A stretch of 64,000 nt of DNA from Paenibacillus bovis (GTDB taxonomy: Bacteria; Bacillota; Bacilli; Paenibacillales; Paenibacillaceae): contig NZ_CP013023.1 of assembly GCF_001421015.2 (NCBI RefSeq), forward strand, positions 3,899,501 through 3,963,500, given 5' to 3'. Every line of letters begins with the position of its first letter. Position 1 is the stretch's first letter. The translations under genes were made by a program, and so were the position numbers. Positions 26,592-36,214 of this stretch are shown piece by piece. The notes under the pieces are model-generated. The model saw only the letters and a list, made by a program, of their open reading frames with translations, did not search any database and was not told the origin of the DNA.

Positions 26592-26966
26592 TTACCAGTC
26601 ACTCAAATCGTCATTTTGCTGTTCCATCTGTTTGCGAATAGCTGCCTTGAGACGGTCTTCCGGAACACGGACTATAGAATCTCCGGTTACCCGGGCCTGA
26701 CAGCCAAGACGTATATGTTCTTGCAATGAAAGTCCCAGCTTGCGTGTCTCAGCCGCTCCCGGTGCAGAAAGGGAAATTTCTCCCAAAGGCTGTTCTTCCG
26801 GCAGCACCATAACCTTGCACATCAGACAAGCTGCTCTGCCGTCGCAGCGTACCGGAAGATGTACTCCTGCCCGTCTGGCAGCAGCCAGCAGCGTTGTTCC
26901 TTCTGGTACCTGAACCACTTTGCCTGCAGGCCTAAACTCTATCCGGCATTGCTGCTTTCCAGCCAA
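26592..26966 (-). CDS. 2Fe-2S ferredoxin-like protein
   Basis: 124 aa. C41, C47, C50 and C89 form the CX5CX2C...C pattern of plant-type [2Fe-2S] ferredoxins (RCDGRAACLMC and LGCQARV). AAAGGAGGAATT precedes the ATG. Electron-transfer role; partner unknown. It occupies the stretch between hbs and gpsA where spoIVA lies in B. subtilis. Confidence 0.85.
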   Translation of the reverse strand: MAGKQQCRIEFRPAGKVVQVPEGTTLLAAARRAGVHLPVRCDGRAACLMCKVMVLPEEQPLGEISLSAPGAAETRKLGLSLQEHIRLGCQARVTGDSIVRVPEDRLKAAIRKQMEQQNDDLSDW

Positions 26967-26993
26967 GGGAATTCCTCCTTTGAGTTACTGATA

Positions 26994-27628
26994 TTAATTA
27001 CCAGCCTGATTATCGATTCCGGTCAGTTTGTAAATGCGCTGGATCATCTGTGGATGAAAACCATTGGCAGCAATAATCTGTCTCACCAATTCACGATGAT
27101 GCTCCGGCTGGGCAGCCATATGTTCTGCAATGCGCTCGTAGCGATCCCTGCGGTCCCTTAGTAGGTTAAATATCAATTCATGTGCCAGCGGCATAAGAGC
27201 CACTGAATGGCCTCCCAGCGTTGCCACAGGCGCATGATCATACAGATTTTTATCAATATGTACCCGATAATACGATTCCCGTGCACGAACTTCAAAGTCC
27301 CCGACCAATTCTACTTTGTAATCTCCGGCCTGATAGTGACTCAGGACCGAGCGATACATTCGGGTTTCATTCTGCTCCGGACCATCCAGCACAGTTGTAT
27401 GAGCCTGCAGCCGGTCATGCAGCAGATTGATTGCAAGACCATCTGCATATAGATCAATATCCCGCGGCGCTTCATCCAGCGGAATGCCTTGTAGCAGTAA
27501 TCCGCAGCTTCCCCCAGCAGCCAGTGTACACCCTCGCTCTCATAGTCTGGAGTCAGCCAGCTGGCCAGATCCATCAGCGACTGCTTGAGTTGCGGATGCG
27601 ATTGCACATATTGTTCAGGATTATACAT
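26994..27628 (-). pseudogene. Nucleotidyltransferase-like protein, frameshifted by one base in a G run
   Basis: Two overlapping frames make one protein. The first reads MYNPEQYVQSHPQLKQ to EGVHWLLG. After a C5 run on the plus strand (27511-27515, G5 on the coding strand) the other frame continues GSCGLLLQGIPLDE, then PRDIDLYAD and on to KLTGIDNQAGN. One extra G restores WLLGGSCGLLLQG and a 211-aa product; the span of 635 bases is one short of a multiple of three. The G-S/x-x-D-x-D pattern (GGS and DIDLY) resembles nucleotidyltransferases, so a DUF-type family is likely. Either a real mutation or a homopolymer error. Confidence 0.75.
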
Positions 27629-27717
27629 TTGCAAATATGCCCCCTTTGCATTCAGACCTGTACAAAAAGAACGACAGGATTTCCCTTCGTTCTCTGTACG
27701 TCTGACTCCAAATTCGA

Positions 27718-28761
27718 TCAGGAATGCCACTGCTGCCAGATTTCCAGCTTCATGGACTCCATCTCGTTTTTGGGATCTCTTCCCATCAAAGCTTCTACAG
27801 CTTCACGCGGATCACTCTTTTCAAACAAAACGCGGTACAGCTGCTCGGCAATCGGCATCTGTACATCATATTTGCGGGACATGTCATGCGCAGCCTGGGT
27901 AGTGCGAATGCCTTCCACAACCATATTCATGGAATCCATCACTTCATCCAGCGATTTGCCCTGACCGAGCATATAGCCTGCTCTCCAGTTCCGGCTGTGA
28001 CGACTGGTACCGGTAACCATAAGATCTCCGATTCCTGCAAGTCCGGCAAAGGTCAGCGGATTCGCTCCCATTTCACTGCCTACGCGGACCATTTCGGCAA
28101 TACCGCGTGTCAGCAGTGCGGCTTTGGCGTTATCCCCATAGCCCAGTCCGTCAGACATTCCTGCACCCAGTGCAATAATATTTTTGAGTGCACCGGCCAG
28201 CTCTACACCAATCATATCCAGATTCGTATAGACTCTGAAATACTCCTCATTCATAAACAGCGTCTGCGCTGCTGCCGCCGCTCTTTCATTGCGAGAAGCC
28301 ACGACTACAGTCGTCGGCATGCGCTTCACTACTTCTTCGGCATGGCTTGGACCCGACAATACAACAATATTGGACTCTTTGGCACCCAGTTCTTCACTGA
28401 TTACTGTAGACATCCGTTTGAGGGACTCGGTCTCGAATCCTTTGGTTGCATGAACGCAGAGCATATCCTCATGATAAAAAGGCTTGAGCTGACGGCATAC
28501 TTCACGCATCGCTTTGGAAGGCGCTACGATCAGAACCGCCTGGGTATCCTGCATAGCTTCAGCCAGACTGGGTGTTGCCGTTATATTTGCCGGCAGTACA
28601 GCTTCCGGTAGATATTTACGATTGGTATGGTGTTCATTGATCTCATTGGCCTGCTCATCACTACGCGTCCACAAAGACACCCGGAATCCATTATCCGCCA
28701 AAACACAGGCCAGCGCCGTTCCCCAGCTTCCTGCTACCAGAACCGTTACCTTATCAGACAA
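27718..28761 (-). CDS. gpsA: Glycerol-3-phosphate dehydrogenase [NAD(P)+]
   Basis: 347 aa. Rossmann motif here is VAGSWGTAL, where the family usually has GAGSWGTAL; catalytic Lys in ELAGALKNIIALGAGM, plus GLAGIGDLMVTGTSRHSRN. Makes sn-glycerol-3-phosphate for phospholipids. It overlaps plsY, the next enzyme, by 8 bases, as in other Firmicutes. Start region overlaps the plsY end. Confidence 0.95.
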   Translation of the reverse strand: MSDKVTVLVAGSWGTALACVLADNGFRVSLWTRSDEQANEINEHHTNRKYLPEAVLPANITATPSLAEAMQDTQAVLIVAPSKAMREVCRQLKPFYHEDMLCVHATKGFETESLKRMSTVISEELGAKESNIVVLSGPSHAEEVVKRMPTTVVVASRNERAAAAAQTLFMNEEYFRVYTNLDMIGVELAGALKNIIALGAGMSDGLGYGDNAKAALLTRGIAEMVRVGSEMGANPLTFAGLAGIGDLMVTGTSRHSRNWRAGYMLGQGKSLDEVMDSMNMVVEGIRTTQAAHDMSRKYDVQMPIAEQLYRVLFEKSDPREAVEALMGRDPKNEMESMKLEIWQQWHS

Positions 28762-29377
28762 CTTCGCTTCCTCCCTTGTCCGCTTTTGCTCCGATTTTGT
28801 TTTCTGTACCTTTGAAAATACGGGACAGATTCGCCCGATGACGCCATACAGCCAGCGCCCAGATAATCACACTAACCGTTACAATCGGGGCAGAATACCC
28901 CAGAAACAGCAGGATCACCGGAGTGAGCGTAACAAAAATCAGAGAGCCCAGCGATACATAGCGTGTGAGCACAATTGCCAGAATCGCAAACACACCGGCA
29001 GCCAGCGAAGGCAGCAAGCAAAGGGTAGCCAAAACGCCGATTGTCGTAGCAATTCCTTTGCCTCCGCGGAAACGGAAATAGATCGGCCAGTTATGGCCCA
29101 GAATTGCTGCAATGCCGCATAATGCCGGAACCCAATAGGTTGGAGAGGAAGACAGCCATACACCCAGCCAGACTGCCCCTACGCCTTTGAGTGCATCCAG
29201 CAGCAGAACCGTAATGGCCGGACCTTTGCCGAGCACACGAAGTGTGTTCGTTGCTCCGGCATTACCGCTGCCATGATCACGAATATCGATTCCTTTCATG
29301 CCTTTGGCAATCAGCACACTAAAACTGATGGAACCGAGAAGATAACTCACTATGATGGCTAAAACCGATACAATCAC
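28754..29377 (-). CDS. plsY: Acyl-phosphate:glycerol-3-phosphate acyltransferase
   Basis: 207 aa, five membrane segments. SGNAGATNTLRVLGK near 37-51 and GHNWPIYFRFRGGKGIATTIG are the PlsY motifs. First acylation of glycerol-3-phosphate, directly using the product of GpsA. Confidence 0.95.
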   Translation of the reverse strand: MIVSVLAIIVSYLLGSISFSVLIAKGMKGIDIRDHGSGNAGATNTLRVLGKGPAITVLLLDALKGVGAVWLGVWLSSSPTYWVPALCGIAAILGHNWPIYFRFRGGKGIATTIGVLATLCLLPSLAAGVFAILAIVLTRYVSLGSLIFVTLTPVILLFLGYSAPIVTVSVIIWALAVWRHRANLSRIFKGTENKIGAKADKGGSEVV

Positions 29378-29389
29378 AAGCTTCTCTCC

Positions 29390-30712
29390 TTAATCGTCCG
29401 ATGATTTGCGACGTGTAAAGATACGGATCGGCGTTCCTACGAAGTCAAATGCAGCACGGATTTTGTTTTCCAAATAACGCTCATAGGAAAAGTGCATCAT
29501 TTCCGGCTCATTCACAAATACGATAATCGTAGGTGGTTTCACCGCTACCTGGGTTACATAGTTAATCCGCAGACGCTTACCTTTGTCTGTCGGTGGCGGA
29601 TTGATTGCAATCGCATCCGAAATAACATCATTCAGCAAATGCGTAGGAATACGCAGGGAATGCTGCTCGGCTACCTGCTGTACGACAGGCAGAAGCTTGT
29701 GAATACGCTGTTTGGTCAGTGCCGACAGGAATACAACCGGCGCATACTGCATAAACAGGAAGTGATCACGGATATTATTTTCGAAATGCTGCATCGTTTT
29801 ATCATCTTTTTCTACAACATCCCATTTGTTTACGACGATAATAGCTGCTTTACCCGCCTCATGGGCATAACCGGCTACGTGCTTATCCTGATCGATAATG
29901 CCTTCTTCGCCGTTGATCACCATCAATACTACGTCAGCACGCTCGATCGCTTTCATTGCACGCATTACACTGTATTTTTCAGTGTTTTCGTAGACTTTAC
30001 CGCGTTTGCGCATACCTGCAGTATCAATCAATACATAACGCTGTCCATCACGCTCGAACGGAGTATCGATCGCATCACGTGTTGTGCCTGCTACATTGCT
30101 AACAATAACGCGCTCTTCACCAAGAATCGCATTAACGAGCGAAGATTTGCCGACATTCGGACGTCCAATCAGGGCTACGCGAATAACGTCATCGCCGTAT
30201 TCATCGTCTTCCAGATCAGGCAGGTTCTCGACGATGGCATCCATCAGATCACCCATACCGCTACCATGACTACCGGAGACACCAATCGGATCACCAAAAC
30301 CAACATTATAGAATTCATAAATATCGTCCATCCGGTTCATGTTATCCACTTTGTTGACAGCTACGATAACCGGCTTGCGCGAGCGGTACAAAATCTGTGC
30401 CACTTCTTCGTCGGACTGGGTCAAACCACTTTTTACATCACACATAAATACGATCACATCGGCTTCAGCGATAGCGAGTTCCGCTTGCATCCGGATCGAT
30501 TTGAGCATCATATCTTCGCCGTCCAGTTCAATACCTCCGGTATCGATAACGCTGAAAGGCTTGCCATTCCATTCTGAAGTTCCATATATCCGGTCACGGG
30601 TTACACCCGGTCGGTCTTCTACGATTGCCAACCGGTCACCGATCATCCGGTTAAATACCGTTGACTTGCCCACATTTGGGCGTCCAACGATTGCTACTAC
30701 GGGTCTTGCCAT
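29390..30712 (-). CDS. der: GTPase Der (EngA), 50S ribosome assembly
   Basis: 440 aa with two G domains ([12 protein letters not shown] at 10-21 and [12 protein letters not shown] near 183) and a C-terminal KH-like domain. Essential for late 50S assembly. Followed on the same strand by plsY-gpsA. Confidence 0.97.
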   Translation of the reverse strand: MARPVVAIVGRPNVGKSTVFNRMIGDRLAIVEDRPGVTRDRIYGTSEWNGKPFSVIDTGGIELDGEDMMLKSIRMQAELAIAEADVIVFMCDVKSGLTQSDEEVAQILYRSRKPVIVAVNKVDNMNRMDDIYEFYNVGFGDPIGVSGSHGSGMGDLMDAIVENLPDLEDDEYGDDVIRVALIGRPNVGKSSLVNAILGEERVIVSNVAGTTRDAIDTPFERDGQRYVLIDTAGMRKRGKVYENTEKYSVMRAMKAIERADVVLMVINGEEGIIDQDKHVAGYAHEAGKAAIIVVNKWDVVEKDDKTMQHFENNIRDHFLFMQYAPVVFLSALTKQRIHKLLPVVQQVAEQHSLRIPTHLLNDVISDAIAINPPPTDKGKRLRINYVTQVAVKPPTIIVFVNEPEMMHFSYERYLENKIRAAFDFVGTPIRIFTRRKSSDD

Positions 30713-31150
30713 AGGTTTTTGCCTCCTGTTCTATCTTTCCGTTAATCATCATAGCAAAAAACGATAGCCTTGGCTAACATTATGATGAATTTAACGCTAA
30801 TAAAAAGCAATAATCGGCGAACCCATTACGGATTCGCCGATTATCTGGTGAGCTTAGCCGATAAATCCTCCGCAATCATCTGGTGGACTGTACGGGTTAA
30901 GCCCTGGAATGTTTATGCTGGTGAAGTGAATATTGCAATGTGATTTCTTGCTTGCAAGCAATACCGTCTGTTCTAACTTTTAGCTATGAATTCTCTTACT
31001 TAGCAGCAGGAAACTTTCATTTTCTACTGCTTTAAGAGAGGAGTGGATTGAAGTTATTGTAGTTGGTATTGGTCATGCGTCTAAACGGCATTGAAACGTT
31101 ACCGTTTAGGGAGCAAGGAAATCACTTGCTCTTAAATCACTTGCTTCTAA
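30713..31150. other. 438-bp gap between der and the S1-protein gene
   Basis: No gene seen. It contains a terminator (30810-30844), an inverted repeat CTAAACGG...CCGTTTAG (31081-31109), and three copies of AATCACTT at 31120, 31135 and 31149 that run into the stop codon of the S1-protein gene. Confidence 0.5.
30810..30844 (-). terminator. Terminator upstream of der
   Basis: ATAATCGGCGAA / TTCGCCGATTAT stem followed by TGCTTTTTATTAG on the minus strand. It probably ends the transcript of the S1-protein gene. Confidence 0.7.
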
Positions 31151-31156
31151 TCACTT
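31081..31156 (-). repeat. Direct and inverted repeats around the end of the S1-protein gene
   Basis: AATCACTT occurs three times at 14-15 base intervals (31120, 31135, 31149), the last one containing the stop codon. CTAAACGG (31081-31088) and CCGTTTAG (31102-31109) form a hairpin just beyond. Confidence 0.5.
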
Positions 31157-32389
31157 AAATTTGCTCAGTTTGTCGCCGAAGAGGTCGCCCAGTGTTACGT
31201 TCATGCCTTGATTGCTCAGGGAAACGTTAGGGTTGTTCAGCTCTTCCTGTTTTGGAGCGCGGTTGCCTTTGTTGCTGTTTTCTCTAGGCGCTTTTGGCTC
31301 ATCAGCAGGAGCTTCTTCGGTTTCTTTGATGCTCAGGCTAACGCGTTTTTCGCTTGGATTTACATCCAGAACTTTAACGGAAACCGTTTGGCCTTCTTCC
31401 AGTACTTCTTGCGGAGTACCGATGTGTTTGTGGGAGATTTGGGAAATGTGTACCAGACCTTCTACTCCTGGAGCGATTTCAACGAATGCGCCGAAGTTTA
31501 CAAGACGTTTTACTTCGCCGGATACTACATCGCCAGTATGGAATTTGTCTGCTGCAGTCTCCCAAGGACCTGGTTGAGCTGCTTTGATACTGAGGCTGAT
31601 TTTGCCTTTTTCAGGATCAACACGCAGTACTTTTACTTTTACTTGGTCGCCTTCGGACAGTACGTCAGCTGGTTTGTCTACATGTGTCCAAGCGATCTCG
31701 GATACGTGTACCAGACCATCTACGCCTCCTACATCAACGAATGCACCGAATTGAGTCAGACGCTGTACAGTACCTGTCAGCTCCTGGCCTTCTTGCAGGC
31801 TTTCCATGATTTTGTGCTTGTTGGACTCGTATTCCGCTTCCAGTACATCTTTTTGGGACAGGATTACTTTGTTGTTTTCGCGATCCAGTTCTTTTACTTT
31901 AACGCGAAGTGTACGACCTTTGTAATCGCTGAAATCTTCTACGAAATGACGCTCTACCATGGATGCAGGGATAAATCCGCGTGCGCCTACGTCAGCTACC
32001 AGTCCGCCTTTTACAACGTCGGATACAGTAACTTCAAATACTTCACCGGATTCAAAACGTTGTTCCAGTGATTCCCAAGCGTTTTCACTATCGATCGCAC
32101 GCTTGGACAGAACGAGAGTTTCTTTCTCGTCGTTGATGCTTACTACTTTGCATTCCACTTCCTGTCCCACTTCCACAGCTTCAGAAGCGCTGTCTACGTG
32201 CACAGAAGAAAGTTCACGGACTGGAATAACACCGTCATATTTATATCCAATACTTACATAAGCTTGATTATCATCAATTTTGACGATTGTTCCAGTGACA
32301 GTGTCACCTTTGTTCACGGAGACCATTTGATCAAGCGCCTCCTGGTTTGTAACTTCGGTAGTTTCTTGGTTATTATTTTCTTCCGACAT
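31151..32389 (-). CDS. rpsA: S1-domain RNA-binding protein (30S ribosomal protein S1 homolog, YpfD type)
   Basis: 412 aa with four S1 repeats, each with the GxVxxVxxFGAFV-type strand pattern (GTVQRLTQFGAFVDVGG and GEVKRLVNFGAFVEIAPG are the clearest), then a lysine/asparagine-rich tail. Firmicute S1 homologs have four repeats instead of six and bind mRNA or the ribosome. GAGGAGGG precedes the ATG. Located between cmk-plsC and der, as in B. subtilis. Confidence 0.92.
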   Translation of the reverse strand: MSEENNNQETTEVTNQEALDQMVSVNKGDTVTGTIVKIDDNQAYVSIGYKYDGVIPVRELSSVHVDSASEAVEVGQEVECKVVSINDEKETLVLSKRAIDSENAWESLEQRFESGEVFEVTVSDVVKGGLVADVGARGFIPASMVERHFVEDFSDYKGRTLRVKVKELDRENNKVILSQKDVLEAEYESNKHKIMESLQEGQELTGTVQRLTQFGAFVDVGGVDGLVHVSEIAWTHVDKPADVLSEGDQVKVKVLRVDPEKGKISLSIKAAQPGPWETAADKFHTGDVVSGEVKRLVNFGAFVEIAPGVEGLVHISQISHKHIGTPQEVLEEGQTVSVKVLDVNPSEKRVSLSIKETEEAPADEPKAPRENSNKGNRAPKQEELNNPNVSLSNQGMNVTLGDLFGDKLSKFK

Positions 32390-32456
32390 GTCAATACCCT
32401 CCTCGATTCAAATCCCATTTATTTAAACTCAATGTAAAGCTGAGTTCAAAACACAT

Positions 32457-33035
32457 TTATTGATGTTCACGAATAATCTTATGGATAGCTTCCATAATTT
32501 TCTCCGTCGCTTCCTCGGCCGTACCGATTGCATCCTTGCCTTTGTAGGCAGAAAGATCAACAGGTGGACCATACACAACCTTGGTTGTACGAAAAAGCTT
32601 GTAATTTCCAATAATCGCAGCCGGAATCACTGCCGCATCGCTCCGTAATGCAAAAGTTGCAGCGCCACGTTTGGCGACTGCTGCCTGAGAATTACGTGTA
32701 CCTTCAGGGAAAATCCCCATTATACCGCCTTCACGTAAAATCGTGAGCGCGGTACGGATCGATTCTTTGCTGATACCGCCCCGTTTGACCGGAAAAGCAC
32801 CAAGTCTTGCAATAATCGGTCCCAGTACCGGAGTGTGGAACAGTTCTTCCTTGGCCATAAAACGAACCTGGCGTTTAATCAGGATACCTACCATAGGAGG
32901 ATCCAGATTACTGATGTGGTTGGAACAGAGCAGTACGCCGCCATGCTGCGGGATATGCTCCAATCCCTCCGCTTTGATACGGAACAGAATTCGGTAAAAA
33001 AAGCGTATAAGAGCGCGAATGAATCGATAGAACAT
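32457..33035 (-). CDS. plsC: 1-acyl-sn-glycerol-3-phosphate acyltransferase
   Basis: 192 aa. HX4D motif in SNHISNLDPPMVG and FPEGTRNSQ. Makes phosphatidic acid, the step after PlsY. It begins 3 bases after the cmk stop. Confidence 0.92.
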   Translation of the reverse strand: MFYRFIRALIRFFYRILFRIKAEGLEHIPQHGGVLLCSNHISNLDPPMVGILIKRQVRFMAKEELFHTPVLGPIIARLGAFPVKRGGISKESIRTALTILREGGIMGIFPEGTRNSQAAVAKRGAATFALRSDAAVIPAAIIGNYKLFRTTKVVYGPPVDLSAYKGKDAIGTAEEATEKIMEAIHKIIREHQ

Positions 33036-33038
33036 CAG

Positions 33039-33740
33039 TCAGACTCTCCCTGCCAGTGTAGTATGAGCCAGCGTCAGGATATGATCGGATACCTGCTCGA
33101 TAGACATCGACGTTGTATCGAGCACCAGCGCATCCTCTGCACATACCAGCGGAGAGAATTCACGCTGTTCATCCAGCTGATCCCGTTCGGCAATTTCGCG
33201 TTCAAGCTGCTCCAGGGTAATTCCCTCGGAAGCATCCATCTCTGCGTATCTGCGTCTGGCACGCTCCTGCACAGTTGCAGTCATAAAGATCTTCAACTCT
33301 GCATCAGGAAGCACATGAGTACCGATATCGCGTCCATCCATCACAACGCCTTTACGCAAAGCCATTTGCCGCTGTAAAGACGCTAGCTTTACTCTCAGCC
33401 CCTCGATTTGCGCATATCGTGACACAATCCGGTTCACGGTCAGACTACGAATATCTGCAGTCACATCTTCTCCATTTGCCAGTACCTTCTGTCCCTGTTC
33501 ATCAGGTATTAATTCAATCACCAGATTCTGTGCTTCTTGAAGCACTTTTTCGGCATTTTCAGGTTCAATATTTAATTGAAGCATATGCCATGTAACGGCG
33601 CGGTACATTGCTCCCGAATCGACATATACATAGCCGAGTCGCTTGGCGACCATACGTGCAATTGTACTTTTCCCTGCGCCGGCAGGTCCATCAATCGCAA
33701 TGTTGATTTTCCCGTTATGTTCTGACTTTTGGCGTTCCAA
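33039..33740 (-). CDS. cmk: Cytidylate kinase
   Basis: 233 aa. P-loop GPAGAGKST near the N-terminus, YVDSGAMYRAVTW, and DGRDIGTHVLPDAELKIFMTA. TTG at 33740, with AGGGGGAG 7-8 bases upstream, is preferred; the ATG 6 codons earlier lies on that SD. Phosphorylates CMP and dCMP. Confidence 0.94.
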   Translation of the reverse strand: MERQKSEHNGKINIAIDGPAGAGKSTIARMVAKRLGYVYVDSGAMYRAVTWHMLQLNIEPENAEKVLQEAQNLVIELIPDEQGQKVLANGEDVTADIRSLTVNRIVSRYAQIEGLRVKLASLQRQMALRKGVVMDGRDIGTHVLPDAELKIFMTATVQERARRRYAEMDASEGITLEQLEREIAERDQLDEQREFSPLVCAEDALVLDTTSMSIEQVSDHILTLAHTTLAGRV

Positions 33741-33778
33741 CCGGGAACTCCCCCTCAACCATTATACTACAACTCAAT

Positions 33779-33799
33779 AAAAAAGCAGGCATTGCCTGC
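33779..33799 (-). terminator. Terminator after the PilZ gene
   Basis: GCAGGC-AAT-GCCTGC hairpin followed by TTTTTT on the minus strand. Confidence 0.7.
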
Positions 33800-33851
33800 G
33801 TCAAGCAAATTATAACACAGTCCCCTAGAACATGCAAAAGCGCACAGTCAC

Positions 33852-34499
33852 CTACAAACTGCGAAAATCAAATTGGCGTTCAAAGCAATAACGTATCAAT
33901 TTCTGGCGATCCGAATCGGATATTTCGCTGTATTGCATACTGTATTGCTTTTCGCCGCCTTCGCCAGACTGCTCGCCAATCAGTGCCGCTTCGAGTGGAA
34001 TATGCTCGATCGATCCGTTTTTCATATGAATAAGCAGCCAGCATTCCAATTGATCGCCTATAGTCAATTCGATATCCCGCACGTTGGTAACGGTCATTCC
34101 ACCTGCGCTGATATACGTAGTAATTACTGTAGAACGCTGCTCTCCTTTTCGGATAGCTACTTCGATCTCCGAGCGAACACGCAAATATTCCGAAGCTTCT
34201 GTCTGAACAATCTGCTGATCTATCGGTTTTACAATCGGAGTTAGCCGAAGCATTTCATTGTAGCCTGCAGAACGACTGTCAAAACGATAGCGTGTTCCAT
34301 CCTCACTGTCAAAAAGCACCTGCAGTTGCTCTTCTGGCTGCAACATATATTGTTCGCCTGTCTGCGGATCATGAAGTACATCCACATACAAAAAAGAATC
34401 GTCGGCTGCTTTTAGCATACACGGATAGGCAGGAGTATCTCTGGATTCCCCTGCTGTATGTATTTGAATATACAAAGTACTACCTTGCTTCCATTCCAT
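33852..34499 (-). CDS. PilZ-domain flagellar-brake-type protein with altered c-di-GMP motif
   Basis: 215 aa: N-terminal YcgR_2-like barrel (about 1-95) and C-terminal PilZ (about 105-210), the layout and locus (before cmk) of B. subtilis YpfA/MotI. In the family the c-di-GMP site is RxxxR plus (D/N)xSxxG. Here the matching segments read ASEYLRVRS and YISAGG, so the first Arg and the Asp/Asn are missing. It may not bind c-di-GMP, or may bind it weakly. Confidence 0.8.
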   Translation of the reverse strand: MEWKQGSTLYIQIHTAGESRDTPAYPCMLKAADDSFLYVDVLHDPQTGEQYMLQPEEQLQVLFDSEDGTRYRFDSRSAGYNEMLRLTPIVKPIDQQIVQTEASEYLRVRSEIEVAIRKGEQRSTVITTYISAGGMTVTNVRDIELTIGDQLECWLLIHMKNGSIEHIPLEAALIGEQSGEGGEKQYSMQYSEISDSDRQKLIRYCFERQFDFRSL

Positions 34500-34714
34500 A
34501 GATGATTCTCCTTTTATATCGTTTGGTCAATCTGATTCTTATTCTCTAAGCTTCTTAATATTGAAATTATAGCATGTGCCGGCTCACACCGATATTTCTT
34601 TCTGACGAGGTATATACAGACAAGGAATACGCAAAGATCGCATGTTATAAACCGATCCCATTTTCATAGAATCCATTGCAACTTATCCAACCCGATTTTT
34701 AATTTGCAAAAATA

Positions 34715-34751
34715 AAGCCTGCACACCGGTTTATCGTCCGGTTGCAGGCTT
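34715..34751 (-). terminator. Terminator after prsW
   Basis: AAGCCTGCA-CCGG / CCGG-TGCAGGCTT stem followed by TATTTT on the minus strand, directly past the prsW stop. Confidence 0.75.
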
Positions 34752-34768
34752 GTTATTCTGTCTGAATA

Positions 34769-35467
34769 TTATGTGTTCATCTCTTCTTCCCTTTTGACAA
34801 AACGGAAAGGCGAGCGATTATTGGCGCGTGCAATCTTGATCATGCCGCCATACCAGAGGAACAGCATCAGAGGCACAATATACCACAGCCAATTCTGGGT
34901 AACCGTTTGTAGAATAAAGTCATATACACCATGCCAGAACAACGGCAATACCAGTGCACATACCAGAAACCAGCGCCGTTTGCGCGAAGTTGTAGTAAAT
35001 TTGGCTTTACCTACATAGTATCCCATAATGACGCCAAACAATGCATGTCCTGATACCGGCAGCAAACCACGTGCCAACAGCGACATGATCGGCATTGAAT
35101 TGTAGAGTGCATACAGTACATTCTCCAATGTGGCAAATCCGAGTGAAAGAGCTACCGCATAGACAATGCCATCATAGGGTTCATCAAATTCCGTATGGTT
35201 ATACAAAATATGATAAATGATAAACCATTTGGCTCCCTCTTCCACACCGGCAGATATCAGAAATGAAAAAACGTATGGACTTTCTCCCAATCCAAGAACC
35301 ATGGCTCGCTGAATAATCATAATCGGAAATACGATAGCTATTCCCAACAGGAAAAATTTGATCACCAGATGAAGTGGCTCGGTGTCATATTTATCCTTGA
35401 GATAGACATATACGAGCAGTGCAATACCCGGAGCTATTGCAGCCAGCAGAATTGAAAATAAAGACAC
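34769..35467 (-). CDS. prsW: PrsW-family intramembrane metalloprotease
   Basis: 232 aa with seven or eight membrane segments. AGVEEGAKW (E76, E77, K80), SGHALFGVIMGYYVG and FWHGVYDF carry the putative metal ligands. In B. subtilis PrsW performs site-1 cleavage of the anti-sigma factor RsiW. AGGGGGAA precedes the ATG. No RsiW homolog lies in the window. Confidence 0.92.
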   Translation of the reverse strand: MSLFSILLAAIAPGIALLVYVYLKDKYDTEPLHLVIKFFLLGIAIVFPIMIIQRAMVLGLGESPYVFSFLISAGVEEGAKWFIIYHILYNHTEFDEPYDGIVYAVALSLGFATLENVLYALYNSMPIMSLLARGLLPVSGHALFGVIMGYYVGKAKFTTTSRKRRWFLVCALVLPLFWHGVYDFILQTVTQNWLWYIVPLMLFLWYGGMIKIARANNRSPFRFVKREEEMNT

Positions 35468-35602
35468 CCAGATTCCCCCTCATTGATTGATAGCCTGACC
35501 ACCGGTTGATGTGCCGTTATTGCAACATACGAGCTAGGAACTCCTTCCGGCCGGTTCGGACTATTCACAAGTGAAGGAAATACCTGGATGCCTTGGTTTC
35601 AT

Positions 35603-36214
35603 TCAGTCATTGCGTTTGAAATGCTCGCAAATTACCTGAACTGCATTTTCCGGCATAACTACTTTGCCGTACTCTTCCAGCATAGCTTCGGTAACTGAAG
35701 TCGCATCTCCGAATTCAGCCAGTACAGCAATCAGGGCTGCATGCTTGGACATGTCCACTTCAGCAGGATCAAGGGTAAACACCCATTGATCTTTATAATG
35801 ATACAGTCTTCCCGCTTCGGTTACGTTCTGGGATAGAGTGTGTGCCGCTTCGATCAATGTCTCGAAGTCCTTAAAGGAATAGGCGATAAAATCAGTCTCT
35901 TCCAGCGTAACTTCCATCTCGTATATCTCATCAGCCAGATCATCCTCGTTCATGGTTCCCAGATGCTGATCGTATTTACCGCGAGTTACTATCACTACCA
36001 TACCCTGTGCAGGAAGCGCGAATACTTCGACCGCCAGAGGACCGGTAGCATCAAACCCAAGCTCCGTATAAGCCTGATCCATCATTTCGGTGAACAGGTC
36101 ATGGACTTTTGGAATCTCCTGCCACATATCTTCTTTTTGGATCCCGCGCTCAGTGAGATCGTCAAAAGTAAGGAAAATCCGTATTTTATCTGAGCTCAGT
36201 CTTTCTATTTTCAT
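35603..36214 (-). CDS. mecA: MecA/YpbH-type adaptor of ClpC
   Basis: 203 aa. N-terminal MKIERLSSDKIRIFLTFDDLTERG, an acidic linker (NEDDLADEIYEME), then a C-terminal ferredoxin-like domain (FKDFETLIEAAHTL, YHYKDQWVFTL). Delivers substrates such as ComK to ClpCP in B. subtilis. AAGGGGGA upstream of the ATG at 36214 selects this start over one 19 codons earlier. Whether it is MecA or YpbH cannot be settled by eye. Confidence 0.88.
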   Translation of the reverse strand: MKIERLSSDKIRIFLTFDDLTERGIQKEDMWQEIPKVHDLFTEMMDQAYTELGFDATGPLAVEVFALPAQGMVVIVTRGKYDQHLGTMNEDDLADEIYEMEVTLEETDFIAYSFKDFETLIEAAHTLSQNVTEAGRLYHYKDQWVFTLDPAEVDMSKHAALIAVLAEFGDATSVTEAMLEEYGKVVMPENAVQVICEHFKRND

